Source: Lepas anatifera (Eukaryota; Arthropoda; Thecostraca; Lepadidae). From it: a stretch of DNA of 64,000 nucleotides. Where the stretch lies: positions 2,550,501-2,614,500 of the forward strand of contig JAOTON010001356.1 of NCBI GenBank assembly GCA_034440635.1, given 5' to 3'. Below, in pieces: positions 23,564-36,780 of this stretch (positions are counted from its first letter, which is position 1; each line of letters opens with the position of its first letter). The position numbers were made by a program, and so were the translations under genes. Below the pieces are notes generated by a model. It was not told where the DNA came from, searched no databases, and worked only from the letters and a program-made list of their open reading frames with translations.

Positions 23564-24737
23564 TTAACACGCGCATTGACGGGGGCGGGTACCCACCCCC
23601 CTCGGGTTTTTCGGAGAGAGCAGAAAAACGGCGGCGCGTAGCGCCGCCGTACATTTTTAACATGAATATGTCTGTATATTGCCCGCCGTTTAACAGCATC
23701 TCTTAAACCTCTTACGTTGAAACTTATAAACCCTAACCTATGAGCAGAACTAGTATGTGAGAAATTGTGACTGAACATGATATGAATCAAAATTATATTC
23801 CTCTATTTGGGATTCAGTTTTATCCTCTTTTGATTGATACACGTGATCAACCGCATACCTTACGATCACGCCTTGAGAAAAACCCTATACCAAATATGGC
23901 TCCTGTCCAGTCGCTGCTGCAGCATAGCGCCGATAGTGGAAATACCGTAGCAATATAATGCAAACATTAGCGCCGCCGTACTTGGCATACCTTTTCCCTC
24001 ATCATTTTTACAACTTCTTTGAAAATTTTAAGGTTAGGTCATCTCAGGTCAGGTCACCAGTACAGGTCAAGTGACCCGACCTCAAAAAAAGTTTAAGATA
24101 GCATAATCGGAGCAGGGTGAACTTATTCGATTGAAACTCATCACATAATGGCCCCACCGAGTTCTCTAAAATATGATCCAGTATTTTTTATATCGATGAC
24201 CTAAGGTTAGGTACGATGCATGACCTCTCCATTGGAAATACATGGGAAAAATGGTTTTTACGTAATAACTCAGTAACCGATGGTGATAGAGCATTTATTT
24301 TAGCTGCATTAGACTCGCCTGGGCTTTGCGGTTCTAATGATATGCATTTTATATAATTTGACCCTGACCTGACCTCAGGTCAAGTCAAATCCTTGATTTG
24401 ACCTAGCAAGGTCAAATTATATATCATTCGATTTGGCTTACTGAGAAGATTCATATAGTTTAAATCATTTTGCTCTATCTTTACTTGTTCAGATGTAATG
24501 GCCGAAAAACTGAATTTACATGTTATTCCTATGACGGCATGTTTTGACCTCTCGTGACCTTAAATGTGACCTGACAAAAAATTGTTCAAATGCTTTCGAT
24601 GGAGAAGTGGATGGGCAGCCCAACGCCTTTACCGTTTTTCGCTACCTACCGTGGTTCTTGAGATCTTAGGGGGGCGGGTACCCGCCCCCTTCCGTCAATG
24701 CGAAGGTGGCTTAGACCCCCGTCAATGCGCGTGTTAA
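23564..24737. mobile_element. TTAA-flanked element, family B, with 315-bp insert
   Basis: Second copy of the 6399-7232 family, with TTAA at 23564-23567 and 24734-24737 and terminal repeats TTAACACGCGCATTGACG on both sides. It is longer than the first copy because of an insertion at 23653-23967 flanked by a 14-bp direct repeat. The interior keeps clustered AGGTCA/TGACCT hexamers. Confidence 0.85.
23653..23967 (-). mobile_element. LINE endonuclease 5' fragment inserted in family B element
   Basis: The minus-strand frame at 23655-23790 ends in a segment with FISFNVRGLRDAVKRR, which matches the start of a LINE ORF2 apurinic-type endonuclease (the N-V-R-G-L-x-D motif). The insert is bounded by TAGCGCCGCCGTAC on both sides (23639-23652, 23968-23981), a plausible 14-bp target duplication. 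Unusually, the N-terminal end of the endonuclease is kept and the rest is lost, the opposite of ordinary 5' truncation. Confidence 0.55.
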
Positions 24738-27076
24738 CCTAACGATCACGTGAACTATTTCACTTCCTGGGTCGAGGTGCGCGCATTGAAACCTACGGCG
24801 TTGTTAGGTATCACCATGTTTCCGAGGTATGGGGAACTTCTGAAACCTGTCAAAATTTGCCTATTTACTCCTCTGCATTAACAGAACGGGCACCGTTGAC
24901 CTCAGCTATAATGCGGCAGGACGAATACAACGTCACTCCGACTCTTGCGAGACTACAAATAGCTTAGGAGGTATAAGGTGAATCCAGGTTTTTGATCCAG
25001 CCTCCATGCGATGGTAGGCACGGAGCAAATTCCAGGCGACGCGGGTTAAAGAATACATTACCCTTTTCACAACGTTCAACATACCCGAGTGATAGTCACC
25101 GAACGTCGACTGAGAAATGTATGGTTGCCGCAGTATAAATGAGCACGCACAGTGCGGTATTGTGACGCAACTGCTTAGGGCGGATAATATTCCAAAGACG
25201 GACGAACAAAGCAAAACCACCACTCCAGCATCTGAGCCTGATTACAGCCATGACTCGCACTTGTTTGCTCACGGAGAATGCAGGCCCTGCCAACTATAAT
25301 ACTTAACTAGGCACGACAGCCTTGTAAGCGGCCATGGATAACATGGAATCCTGGGAACATTACTTGTGGCATTTCGTAGGGACACATGATGAAGCATTTA
25401 ATGATAAATTACGGCCCAGAGATACCAGATTTCGACTACACCGTCATATCAGCTCAAACCCAACCCAAGCTATGAATACACTACTTGCAGACATTGCGCT
25501 ATTCTTGGCTCAACGGATTTTACTAATCATACCCAATCAATGGGCAGTTTTGTTCATATCCGATGTGCACATTCGATGTCATGATGTATGATGTACGATG
25601 TCATCATGTGTGATATTGAGCGGCCTGTACAGCCGCTGTGATGAGCTGCAAGCTTGCAATGACCGGCGGAATGTTTGACAAAACAGCAAATGACGACCAC
25701 TGGAACGTGGTGGAGCTACATGACATACAGCCAACCACGTTGGTCTCCGCCGCAAGAGCTCAGAGGTGGATATGTCGGCGGCCTCTCGCGCGCCCGCCTC
25801 GCCTTTCCCCGGTTACTCTCTAAGGCGCCTCGGCCCTAGATATTCCCGACGTGGCCGGGAAAAAGAGAACGCGCGGCATCATTGTACTTGGCACCCATTA
25901 TCCCCGATAGGTGCGGCAACCGTTTCCCTATATTTCAGGGATGGGTTCGCCTCGTCAGGTACCAGACCAGTTCACGTGACCTAAAAAATAAGGCGCTAGC
26001 AATTAGATAAGCGCGACTACAAATTTTTTCTCACTAAAATCAGTTGATAAAGTTTTCGATTTAGGGCGAAGGGACAATATAAAAGCAAACTGTGCACATA
26101 CGACAGGCTTTGGAGCATGGCCGCGGCTGGCTAAGACACATGTTGCAATTATTATACCATGCCACAGGCTTTGAAAATGGGGAACTAATCCAAACAATCC
26201 AACAGCAGCAGCGCCTGTCCAGTACAAGCCAGCAGAGTTGGCGATCCAGGCGCCGGCGAACCCCAAGCGGCACTACCCGCCTGAAGCCGCCGTAGTGTGA
26301 CCGACCAGCCAGGGTCCGCCTCCCGCCCCCATACCGGGCCCAAACAACGCTCATTGTTTTACACGGATTCCAGCAATCCAAAAGTGGCAGCGATGCCCAA
26401 TAGAGATGCCTTGAGGCGGACGTCAGCAGTCCTGGCGTGCGGCAGCGGCCCAGCGCGCCGCTCGCGTGCCGCTGAACGGCGATTTCCGTGTATCGGCCAC
26501 TATCATACCAACCGACACGGGTTTCCGGAATTCGAAGGACGCCCGACTCATCCCTCTGTCAAAGATGTGTTGCACACCAACTTCCTCCAACTGCATATAT
26601 GGATGGCCGTAAACATTACTGGCGTCGCAATAAAACACCAGCCGTCATCCAGTAAGGTGTGCACACTGAGCGGAAAGTAATGCAGGAACACGCTGAGTAG
26701 GCGAAAATCGATCCTAATGCGTTCAACAGTGACACCATGTAGCACCACCCTCCTAAAGAACAGCCTTGCCCCTCTCCTTCGTCCCCGTAAACGATCGACT
26801 TCCCCTCGACATCGTAAAGAAAGCTCGTTTCAGTTTTACCAGCCTTTCCATTGGTAATGAGCAGCACTACCCCATTCCTCAGGCTAGATGACGTAAAGAA
26901 CGGACTAGCCCATCGCCCTCACACCTGTTGTAGCAGCTTTGCCCCTCGCCTCTGCTGCAGCAAAGGACGGTCATAAGCAGTCCTGTAGACTCTGGCGGCC
27001 TCTACCGTAGATTCCTGAGTCAGTGGCGCCACCAGACGCCACAGCGAGAACTAAACACACGCTGGACCTCGACAAC
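24738..27076. other. Gene-poor stretch, nothing recognised
   Basis: Several frames of 60-130 codons (for example 25334-25591 and 26297-26680 plus, 26061-26381 minus) have no recognisable domain and overlap each other in several registers. Confidence 0.45.
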
Positions 27077-28329
27077 TTAACCCTATTTCCGGCAGGGGGG
27101 GCTAATATTGCCCCCCCTAAGGTTTTTCAAGAATATCTCCGAAACGGCTTGCGATAGAACTTTGAAACTTCCTGACTTTTCCTAAAACTAGTACAGGCAG
27201 GTTTTCTGAAATTGTCAATATTATATATTTACCAGGGGCGGAGCTATGGCTGGGTTTTTGGGAAGGTTCTATCCACAAACCAAGTATTATCGTATGCGAT
27301 GGGTTCTTTGTAAAAGGAAGCCGTTTCTGCTGATCCTGATACCAGTTATATGGTTTTATTATATCATTTTTTATGTGAGATGATAGTGCATTCACAATTG
27401 TCACTATTTGTATTCATCAGGGGCGGTTACAGCAGTTCAAAATGGGGGGAATGTTATCAAGAAGGACTAAACGTTAGTAAGTGAGAAGACTGCTTACAGC
27501 CGTGCCAGGGCGAATACAATTGGGTATATGAAAATTCAAAATAGTTATAACCAAATTCTAGATTACCAGAGGCGTGTCCAGTCACTACACATTTTCAAAA
27601 TGCATATTCCCAGCCAGTATCACCGCCGCGACTCAATATCGTTGTATATTAAAAATGTGTTTCCAATCACCCCCACCCGCCCCCCCCACGACGAGAGTCC
27701 TTGATCCGCCTATGTCACCCCCTTTCCCAGAGCTGCCATGGGAGGGTAAAAATTATCAGAAATAAATTTCAACTAGTCGAGGGACTAATATACTCATGCA
27801 TACCACTCGCATATTGTTGGGATATATTTTACCCCACTGTTTTACCTTACTGCATCCGCCCCTGATGAGTTTTTCACTTTTTTCATTTATTTATGTGTCA
27901 AAGATGCCAAGCAGTATATCACGGCTTCTAATCCGCGTAACAAAAACTTTTTAGGTTGTATATATTTCCCCTCATAGTCCTGGTCCTGGAACTGCCATTG
28001 AATTTCGAATTTTTGCGTAGCTCGAGTATATGACAATTTTGGGTCAATTATTTGTAAATCTGAACTAGTTTTGTGAAAATCGTACAACAGAGACAAGGGT
28101 TATGGAAAATCTAAAAAATACACAAAAATTGTATATTTTGCACGACTTTCTCCTTAAAAATCAAAATTTTGAAATTTTCTTTTTTCAAAATAAAGTTTAG
28201 CGTCAGGGAAATCTATAGCACTTTGAATTTTCAAAATCGGCCGGTTAGATTACGAGATCTTAGGGGGGCCGATATTGCCCCCCTGCCGGAAATAGGGGGT
28301 AGCCGGGAGCCTGACGGAAATAGGGTTAA
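27077..28329. mobile_element. TTAA-flanked element, family C
   Basis: Bounded by TTAA at 27077-27080 and 28326-28329, with inverted termini TTAACCCTATTTCCGGCAGG and an imperfect right counterpart. Both ends carry a palindromic block around AATATT or GATATT in G/C runs. The CCCCTAAGGTTTTTC motif is shared with family A. The interior is AT-rich and contains a putative nested hAT-like MITE at 27418-27864. No transposase. Confidence 0.7.
27418..27864. mobile_element. Putative hAT-like MITE nested in family C element
   Basis: Starts CAGGGGCGGTTACAG and ends in the complement of CAGGGGCGGATGCAG. No clear 8-bp duplication flanks it, so the call rests on the inverted termini only. Confidence 0.45.
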
Positions 28330-28759
28330 AACCTCGGCCTGCGGCCTCGGCAGGTGCCGCTCTGGCGCAGGAGAAGCCGGTGACAATGTACGTTAGCCAA
28401 ACAGTTCGATTGACAGGCGAGTTTTTTCAGCAGTTTGATACTTATAACAACGCAATGTTGGAGTTTTAGGTTTTGTGTTCTCATTATGGCTCCATTCAAT
28501 CCCCTGTCTAGGCCCATGTTTTCCTAAATTAGCATGTCTCTGCATACTGCACCACGCTTGCCCTCTGTTCATATCATCAAATAAATAAACACACGCATAA
28601 TGTTTGTTTTGTTAAGCAAAGACTGGGCATGACGAGAAGAAAGGAGATACAATATAAAATATGATGGGTTTTCCGACGGTATTTCACCCATACCTGCAGA
28701 TTTTCACCAAATTCAGCCTACTTGTTACCGAGTTATGCCCCAGCTCGAGACCTCAGCCC

Positions 28760-30970
28760 CACCACCGAACTGATGTCCTGGATCCGCCTATGCTCGAGCT
28801 CCTTACCCCAACCCCTTACATATGTCCTGGATCTGCCTATGCTCGAACTCCGTAGCCCCACCTCAATACTGCCCTGGACCCGCCTATGCTTGAACTCCTT
28901 AGCCCCTACCCCTAATGATGTCCTGGATCTGCCTATGCTCGAGCTCCCGAGCCCCACCCACGTACTGATGTCCTGAATCCGCTTATGCTCGAGCTCCTTA
29001 GCCCCACTCCCGTACTGATGTCCTGGATCCGCTTATGTTTTAACTCTTTAGCCCCTACCTGTTTTAACTCTTTAGCCTCTTGATGTCCTGGATCCGCTTA
29101 TGCTCGAGCTCCTTAGCCCCACCCCCGTACTGATGTCTTTGATCCGCCTATACTCGAGCCCCTTAGCCCCGGCCCCGCACTGATGTCCTGGATCCGCCTC
29201 TGCTCGAGCTCCTTAGCCCGACACCCATACTGATGTCCTGGATCCGCCTATGCTCGAGCTCCTTAGCCCCATCTCCGTACAGATGTCCTGGATCCGCCTA
29301 TGCTGGATCTCCTAGCCCCATCCCCGTACCGATATGCTGGATCCGCCTATGCTCAAACCCCTTAGCCTCTAACCCCGTACTGATATCCTGGCTCCGCTTA
29401 TGCTCGAGCTCCTTAGCCCCACCCCCGTACTGATGTCCTGGATCCGCCTATGCCCGAACTCTTTAGCCCCTACCCCTCTGCTGATGTCCTGGATCCGCTT
29501 ATGCTTGAGCTCCTTAGCCCCACCTCTGTACTGATGTCCTTTATCCGCCTATACTCGAACCCCTTAGCCCCACCCCCGTACTGATGCCCTGGATCCGCCT
29601 CTGCTCGAGCTCCTTAGCCCCACACCCATACTGATGTCCTGGATCCGCCTATACTCCAGCTCTATAGCCCCACCCCCCGTACAGATGTCCTGGATCCACC
29701 TATGCTCGATCTCCTTAGCCCCACCCCCGTACTGATGTCCTGGATCCGCCTTTACTCAGGCTCCGGAGCCACACCCCTGCACTGATGTCCTGGATCCGCC
29801 TATGCTCGAGCTCCTTAGCCCCACCCCCGAACTGATGTCCTGGATCTGCCTATGCTCGAACTCCATAGCCCCAACTCCGTACTGCCCTGGATTCGCCTAT
29901 ACTCAAACTCTTTATTCCCTACCACCCTACTAATGTCCTGGATCCGCCTATGCTGGAACGCCCGAGCCCCACCACCGTACTGATGTCCTGGATCCGCCTA
30001 TGCTCGAGCTCCTTAGCCCCACCCCCGTACTGAGGCCTGGACCCGCTTTGCTGGAGCTCCTTAGCCCCACCCCCGTACTGATGTCCTGGATCCTCCTATG
30101 CTCGAACTTCTTAGCCCCCCTCCGTACTGATGTCCTGGATCCGCATATGCTCGAACTCATTAGCCCCTACCCCCTACTGATGTCCTGGATCCGCCCATGC
30201 TCGAGCTCCTTACCCCACCTTCTTCCTGATGTCTTGGATCCGCCTATGCTCGAACTCCGTAGCCCCTACCCCCCCCACTGATGTCCTGGATCCGCCTATG
30301 CTCGAGCTCCTTACCCCACCCCCTTACTGATGTCCTGGATCCGCCTGTGTTCGAACTCCGTAGCCCCACCTTTGTACTGCCCTGGATCCGCCTATGCTCG
30401 AACTACTTAGCCCCCACGCCCTACTGATGTCCTGGATCCGACTATGCTCGAGCTCCCGATTCCCACCCCCGTACTGATCAGCTGAATCCGCTTATGCTCG
30501 AGCTTCTTAGCCCCACCGCCGTACTGATGTCCTAGATCCGCCTCTGCTCGAGCTCCTTAGCCCCATCCCCGTACTAATATCCTGGATCCGCCTATGCTCG
30601 AACTCCGTAGCCCCTACCCCCTACTGATGTCCTGGATCCGCCTATGCTGGAACTCCCGAGTCTCACCCCGTACTAATGTCCTGATTCCGCTAATGCTCAG
30701 CTGCTTAGCCCCATCCCCGTACTAATGTCCTGGATCCGCCTATGCTCTAACTCCCTAGCCCGACCCTCGTACCGATGTCCTGGATCCGCCTATGCTCTAA
30801 CTCCCTAGCCCGACCCTCGTACCGATGTCCTGGATCCGCCTATGCTCTAACTCCCTAGCCCCACCCTCGTACTGATGTCGTGGGTCCGCCTATGCTCGAA
30901 CTCTTTAGCCCTTACCCCCATGCTGATGTCCTGGATCCGCTTATGCTCGATCTCCTTACCCCCACACCAG
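28760..30970. repeat. ~50-bp minisatellite, array 1
   Basis: About 40-45 units of roughly 50 bp, typified by TGATGTCCTGGATCCGCC followed by TATGCTCGAGCTCCTTAGCC and CCACCCCCGTAC. The block CTGGATCCGCCTATG is the best-conserved part and equals the complement of the hAT-like MITE end CATAGGCGGATCCAG. Confidence 0.93.
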
Positions 30971-31007
30971 TAACGCCCCACCTCCGTGCCCCCCGCCACC
31001 GAAACGA

Positions 31008-31268
31008 CATAGGCAGATCCAAGGGGACAGGTGCCCCCATAGAATCTTAGCGCCCCTTGAAATTATCCCGGAAACCCCTGGAACGTTCGATGGCACCCCC
31101 TGAAATGTCGTTTTCCCCGAGATGCAGGTATCGGGGTCTACTGATAGGTTTTAGCGCCTAATTGATAGGTTTTTCCGGCCAAAAGTGGCGTCCCTGGTGT
31201 AGATAGCGCCCACCAGGAAGTTTCCCCTTCTACCTCGTCCCCGATAGGCAATCCTGGATCCGCGTATG
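31008..31268. mobile_element. hAT-like MITE in tandem copy 1
   Basis: Left end CATAGGCAGATCCAAGG, right end CTGGATCCGCGTATG. The flanking 8-mers CGAAACGA and GGAAGCGA match at 6 of 8 positions, a decayed target duplication. Confidence 0.6.
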
Positions 31269-33019
31269 GGAAGCGACATTTCAGGGAGCGTCATCGACCT
31301 TGAGAGGCGTGTCTTTACAATTTCAGAGGGCGCCGATGGTCGATTGGGGGTTGGGGAGGGGATGGGGGGAGAAGGGTGGGGGGGCACCTAGCCTACTTAT
31401 TCCCTGGATCCACCCATGGTCCAAAAACAGAAACATAATACCCTTATTGTAAACTCAGACTTTTACGGTACTCTAATTACTTGTGATGCATTATGGGTAG
31501 TGTTGGGTACTTTTTTACCAGACCATAAATAAACAGAAACGGCCGCGCCGATCGCCGGCGTTGCCGCGACGTGGACGCAGGGGTGACGCGTGGTGATTTG
31601 CTACAACGATGCGTGGAGGAACGGCATGTTAGTAAAGGTAACTTGGTGTTTCATTGATATATATGCAGATGGAATGTCGACATATGTCTCTTACCTAGCT
31701 GCATGCAAAATTTCATTTCCCTCCAATGACTCTAACCACCCTAAACCCCGGTGTGAAGCAAAAATGAACTGATAAAATTACCACTTTGAAATGCATTTTA
31801 CGGCTTATAGCGCGGAAGCCGTAAGAGATAAGTGGGGGGTATCAGTGAGAAAAATGACGGCAACGAAGTTTTCTATCCAGCCGTGTTAAGTTCAATACCG
31901 TAGCTATCACGGTCTGGAAACCAGGGGCTGAGAATAAAAATTTTAAAAACTTATATTTTATTTTTGCCTATAAAATAAAAAGGTTCAGCCTGAAAGTTTT
32001 TATCTCTAAATATATAATAAAGGAGGCTATTCTCTCTTATTATCTGAAATGGGAACTAATTTTTATCAATTACATCGGAAGATATAAGGGTTTGAATGAT
32101 ATTTTGGGAAATGCAGACCTTCACGGAATGGGCCAAAAATGACCCTTAAATTTCCGTTTTTGTTTTGTTTCTGTGTTTGTGCAGTACTGCACAAACCGGC
32201 CTTTAAGTTGATCTTTGACTCAGAACCTGAACTGCTGTAGTTTCAGATATTTCGAGCCTGTAGTTTAGACCATGAGTTTTATGCCAAATTTAGGGTGCAA
32301 TGTTTAAAAGCTAATTTAGAGCCCTAAATTTAAAGCTTTTTCTTTCCAACTTTTTGTGTGAACTACAAATTTCCCTGATGTAAAAGGGTGCAAGTTTGAA
32401 GAGTCTAGATGAATTAGCAAAAAATAGAAAAATAAAAGTTAAAAATCACATAATGCAAAATTCTGGGCAAAATTTCGAAAATTTTGAAAATTGACAACCG
32501 TGGTGCTTATTCATTTGGAAGTGCCTTCTATCCACCAAAGTTTTAGGTCTCTGATACCAGCGCTCAGAACAGACAACAACAACAACAACAACCTCGGCCT
32601 GCGGCCTCGGCAGGTGCCGCTCTGGCGCAGGAGAAGCCGGTGACAATGTACGTTAGCCAAACAGTTCGATTGACAGGCGAGTTTTTTCAGCAGTTTGATA
32701 CTTATAACAACGAAATGTTGGAGTTTTAGGTTTTGTGTTCTCATTATGGCTCCATTCAATCCCCTGCCTAGGCCCATGTTTTTCTAAATTAGCATGTCTC
32801 TGCATAATGCACCACGCTTGACCTCTGTTCATATCATCAAATAAATAAACACACGCATAATGTTTGTTTTGTTAAGCAAAGACTGGGCATGACGGGAAGA
32901 AAGGAGATACAATATAAAATATGATGGGTTTTCCGACGGTATTTCACCCATACCTGCAGATTTTCACCAAATTCAGCCTATTTGTTACCGAGTTATGCCC
33001 CAGCTCGAGACCTCAGCCC

Positions 33020-34980
33020 CACCACCGAACTGATGTCCTGGATCCGCCTATGCTTGAGCTCCTTACCCCAACCCCTTACATATGTCCTGGATCTGCCTAT
33101 GCTCGAACTAGGTAGCCCCACCTCTATACTGCCCTGGACCCGCCTATGCTTGAACTCCTTAGCCATTACCCCTAATGATGTCCTGGATCCGCCTATGCTC
33201 GAGCTCCCGAGCCCCACCCACGTACTGATGTCCTGAATCCGCTTATGCTCGAGCTCCTTAGCCCCACTCCCGTACTGATGTCCAGGATCCGCTTATGTTT
33301 TAACTCTTTAGCCCCTACCTGTTTTAACTCTTTAGCCTCTTGATGTCCTGGATCCGCTTATGCTCGAGCTCCTTAGCCCCACCCCCCGTACTGATGTCTT
33401 TGATCCGCCTATACTCGAGCCCCTTAGCCCCGGCCCCGTACTGATGTCCTGGATCCGCCTCTGCTCGAGCTCCTTAGCCCGACACCCATACTGATGTCCT
33501 GGATCCGCCTATGCTCGAGCTCCTTAGCCCCATCTCCGTACAGATGTCCTGGATCCGCCTATGCTGGATCTCCTTAGCCCCATCCCCGTACCGATATGCT
33601 GGATCCGCCTATGCTCAAACCCCTTAGCCTCTAACCCCGTACTGATATCCTGGCTCCGCTTATGCTCGAGCTCCTTAGCCCCACCCCCGTACTGATGTCC
33701 TGGATCCGCCTATGCCCGAACTCTTTAGCCCCTACCCCTCTGCTGATGTCCTGGATCCGCTTATGCTTGAGCTGCTTAGCCCCACCCCCGTACTGATGTC
33801 CTGGATCCGCCTTTACTCAGGCTCCGGAGCCACACCCCTGCACTGATGTCCTGGATCCGCCTATGCTCGAGCTCCTTAGCCCCACCCCCGAACTGATGTC
33901 ATGGATCTGCCTATGCTCGAACTCCGTAGCCCCACCTCCGTACTGCCCTGGATTCGCCTATACTCAATTTCTTTATTCCCTACCACCCTACTAATGTCCT
34001 GGATCTGCCTATGCTGGAACGCCCGAGCCCCACCACCGTACTGATGTCCTGGATCCGCCTATGCTCGAGCTCCTTAGCCCCACCCCCGTACTGAGGCCTG
34101 GATCCGCCTTTGCTGGAGCTCCTTAGCCCCAACCCCGTACTGATGTCCTGGATCCGCCTATGCTCGAACTTCTTAGCCCCACCTCCGTACTGATGTCCTG
34201 GATCCGCATATGCTCGAACTCCTTAGCCCCTACCCCCTACTGATGTCCTGGATCCGCCTATGCTCGAGCTCCTTACCCCACCTTCTTCCTGATGTCTTGG
34301 ATCCGCCTATGCTCGAACTCCGTAGCCCCTACCCCCCCCCACTGATGTCCTGGATCCGCCTATGCTCGAGCTCCTTACCCCACTCCCTTACTGATGTCCT
34401 GGATCCGCCTGTGCTCGAACTTCGTAGCCCCACCTCTGTACTGCCCTGGATCCGCCTATGCTCGAACTACTTAGCCCCCACCCCCTACTGATGTCCTGGA
34501 TCCGACTATGCTCGAGCTCCCGGCCCCACCCCATCAGCTGAATCCGCTTATGCTCGAGCTTCTTAGCCCCACCGCCGTACTGATGTCCTAGATCCGCCTC
34601 TGCTCGAGCTCTTTAGCCCCATCCCCGTACTAATATCCTGGATCCGCCTATGCTCGAACTCCGTAGCCCCTACCCCCCTACTGATGTCCTGGATCCGCCT
34701 ATTCTGGAACTCCCGAGTCTCACCCCGTACTGATATCCTGATTCCGCTAATGCTCAGCTGCTTAGCCCCATCCCCGTACTAATGTCCTGGATACGCCTAT
34801 GCTCTAACTCCCTAGCCCGACCCTCGTACCGATGGCCTGGATCCGCCTATGCTCTAACTCCCTAGCCCCACCCTCGTACTGATGTCCTGGGTCCGCCTAT
34901 GCTCGAACTCTTTAGCCCTTACCCCCATGCTGATGTCCTGGATCCGCTTATGCTCGATCTCCTTACGCCCACACCAGTAA
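33020..34980. repeat. ~50-bp minisatellite, array 2
   Basis: Orthologous to array 1 unit by unit over long stretches, but missing several units. For example, the units at about 29520-29720 have no counterpart. The loss therefore post-dates the large duplication. Confidence 0.92.
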
Positions 34981-35015
34981 CGCCCCACCTCCGTGCCCCC
35001 CGCGCCCCGAAACGA

Positions 35016-35284
35016 CATAGGCGGATCCAAGGGGAAAGGGGACAGGTGCCCCCCATAGAATCTTAGCGCCCCCTGAAATTGTCCCGGAAACCCCTGGAAA
35101 GTTCGATGGCACCCCCTGAAATGTCGTTTTCCCCGAGATGCAGGTATCGGGGTCTACTGATAGGTTTTAGCGCCTACTTGATAGGTTTTTCCGGCCAAAA
35201 GTGGCGTCCCTGGTGTAGATAGCGCCCACCAGGAAGTTTCCCCTTCCACCTCGCCCCCGATAGGCAATCCTGGATCCGCGTATG
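35016..35284. mobile_element. hAT-like MITE in tandem copy 2
   Basis: Duplicate of the 31008-31268 element. Here the left end reads CATAGGCGGATCCAAGG, closer to a presumed consensus. Confidence 0.6.
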
Positions 35285-36586
35285 GGAAGCGACATTTCAG
35301 GGAGCGTCATCGACCTTGAGAGGCGTGTCTTTACAATTTCAGAGGCGCCGATGGTCGATTGGGGGTTGGGGAGGGGATGGGGGGAGAAGGGTGGGGGGGC
35401 ACCTAGCCTACTTATTCCCTGGATCCACCCATGGTCCAAAAACAGAAACATAATACTCTTATTGTAAACTCAGACTTTTACGGTACTCTAATTACTTGTG
35501 ATGCATTATGGGTAGTATTGGGTACTTTTTTACCAGACCATAATAAACAGAAACGGCCGCGCCGATCGCCGGCGTTGCCGCGACGTGGACGCAGGGGTGA
35601 CGCGTGGTGATTTGCTACAACGATGCGTGGAGAAACGGCATGTTAGTAAAGGTAACTTGGTGTTTCATTGATATATATGCAGATGGAATGTCGACATATG
35701 TCTCTTACCTAGCTGCATGCAAAATTTCATTTCCCTCAATGACTCTAACCACCCTAAACCCCGGTGTGAAGCAAAAATGAACTGATAAAATTACCACTTT
35801 GAAATGCATTTTACGGCTTATAGCGCGGAAGCCGTAAGAGATAAGTGGGGGGTATCAGTGAGAAAAATGACGGCAACGAAGTTTTCTATCCAGCCGTGTT
35901 AAGTTCAATACCGTAGCTATTATGGTCTGGAAACCAGGGGGCTGAGAATAAAAATTTTAAAAACTTATATTTTATTTTTGCCTATAAAATAAAAAGTTTC
36001 AGTCTAAAAGTTTTTATCTCTAAATATATAATAAAGGAGGCTATTCTCTCTTATTATCTGAAATGGGAACTAATTTTTATCAATTAGATCGGAAGATATA
36101 AGGGTTTGAATGATATTTTGGGAAATGCAGACCTTCACGGAATGGGCCAAAAAGGACCCTTAAATTTCCGTTTTTGTTTTGTTTCTGTGTTTGTGCAGTA
36201 CTGCACAAACCGGCCTTTCAGTTGATATTTGACTCAGAACCTGAACTGCTGTAGCTTCAGATATTTCGAGCCTGTAGTTTAGACCATGAGTTTTATGCCA
36301 AATTTAGGGTGCAAAGTTTAAAAGCTAATTTAGAGCCCTAAATTTAAAGCTTTTTCTTTCCAACTTTTTGTGTGAACTACAAATTTCCCTGATGTAAAAG
36401 GGTGCAAGTTTGAAGAGTCTAGATGAATTAGCAAAAAATAGAAAAATAAAAGTTAAAAATCACATAATGCAAAATTCTGGGCAAAATTTTGAAAATTTTG
36501 AAAATTGACAACCGTGGTGCTTATTCACTTGGAAGTGCCTTCTATCCACAAAAGTTTTAGGTCTCTGATACCAGCGCTCAGAACAG

Positions 36587-36619
<33 letters not shown>

Positions 36620-36780
36620 GACAACGACGACGAGACCGGAAAAACTGTCAGAATAGAAGCCGTTTCTTACTTCGTTCGTCACCGGCTTCTGACAGACAAC
36701 GACGACGACGAGACCGGAAAAAACTGTCAGAATAGAAGCCGTTTCTTACTTCGTTCGTCACCGGCTTCTGACAAAACTTT
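36620..36780. repeat. ~80-bp unit, two tandem copies, each with a hairpin
   Basis: CAGACAACGACGACGAGACC starts each copy. Within each, GTCAGAATAGAAGCC and GGCTTCTGAC can pair. The copies are almost identical. Confidence 0.8.

Larger units (their letters stand above)
28331..32590 (+). repeat. Large tandem duplication, copy 1 (~4.26 kb)
   Basis: Begins ACCTCGGCCTGCGGCCTCGG and ends in a (CAA)n tract that abuts the identical start of copy 2. The order inside is: unique 5' part, ~50-bp minisatellite, hAT-like MITE (31008-31268), then AT-rich non-coding sequence. Copies look about 97-99% identical outside minisatellite length changes, so the duplication is recent. The (CAA)n at the junction resembles a retroelement tail, but no reverse transcriptase is present. 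Confidence 0.9.
32591..36619 (+). repeat. Large tandem duplication, copy 2 (~4.03 kb)
   Basis: Second copy of the 28331-32590 unit in the same orientation. It is shorter mainly because its minisatellite array has fewer units, and it ends in a longer (CAA)n run. Non-coding throughout. Confidence 0.9.

Noticed and set aside
28760..30970. CRISPR-like array
   Set aside because: Regular ~50-bp periodicity, but there are no distinct repeat and spacer parts. Whole units vary gradually, as in a eukaryotic minisatellite, and there are no cas genes.
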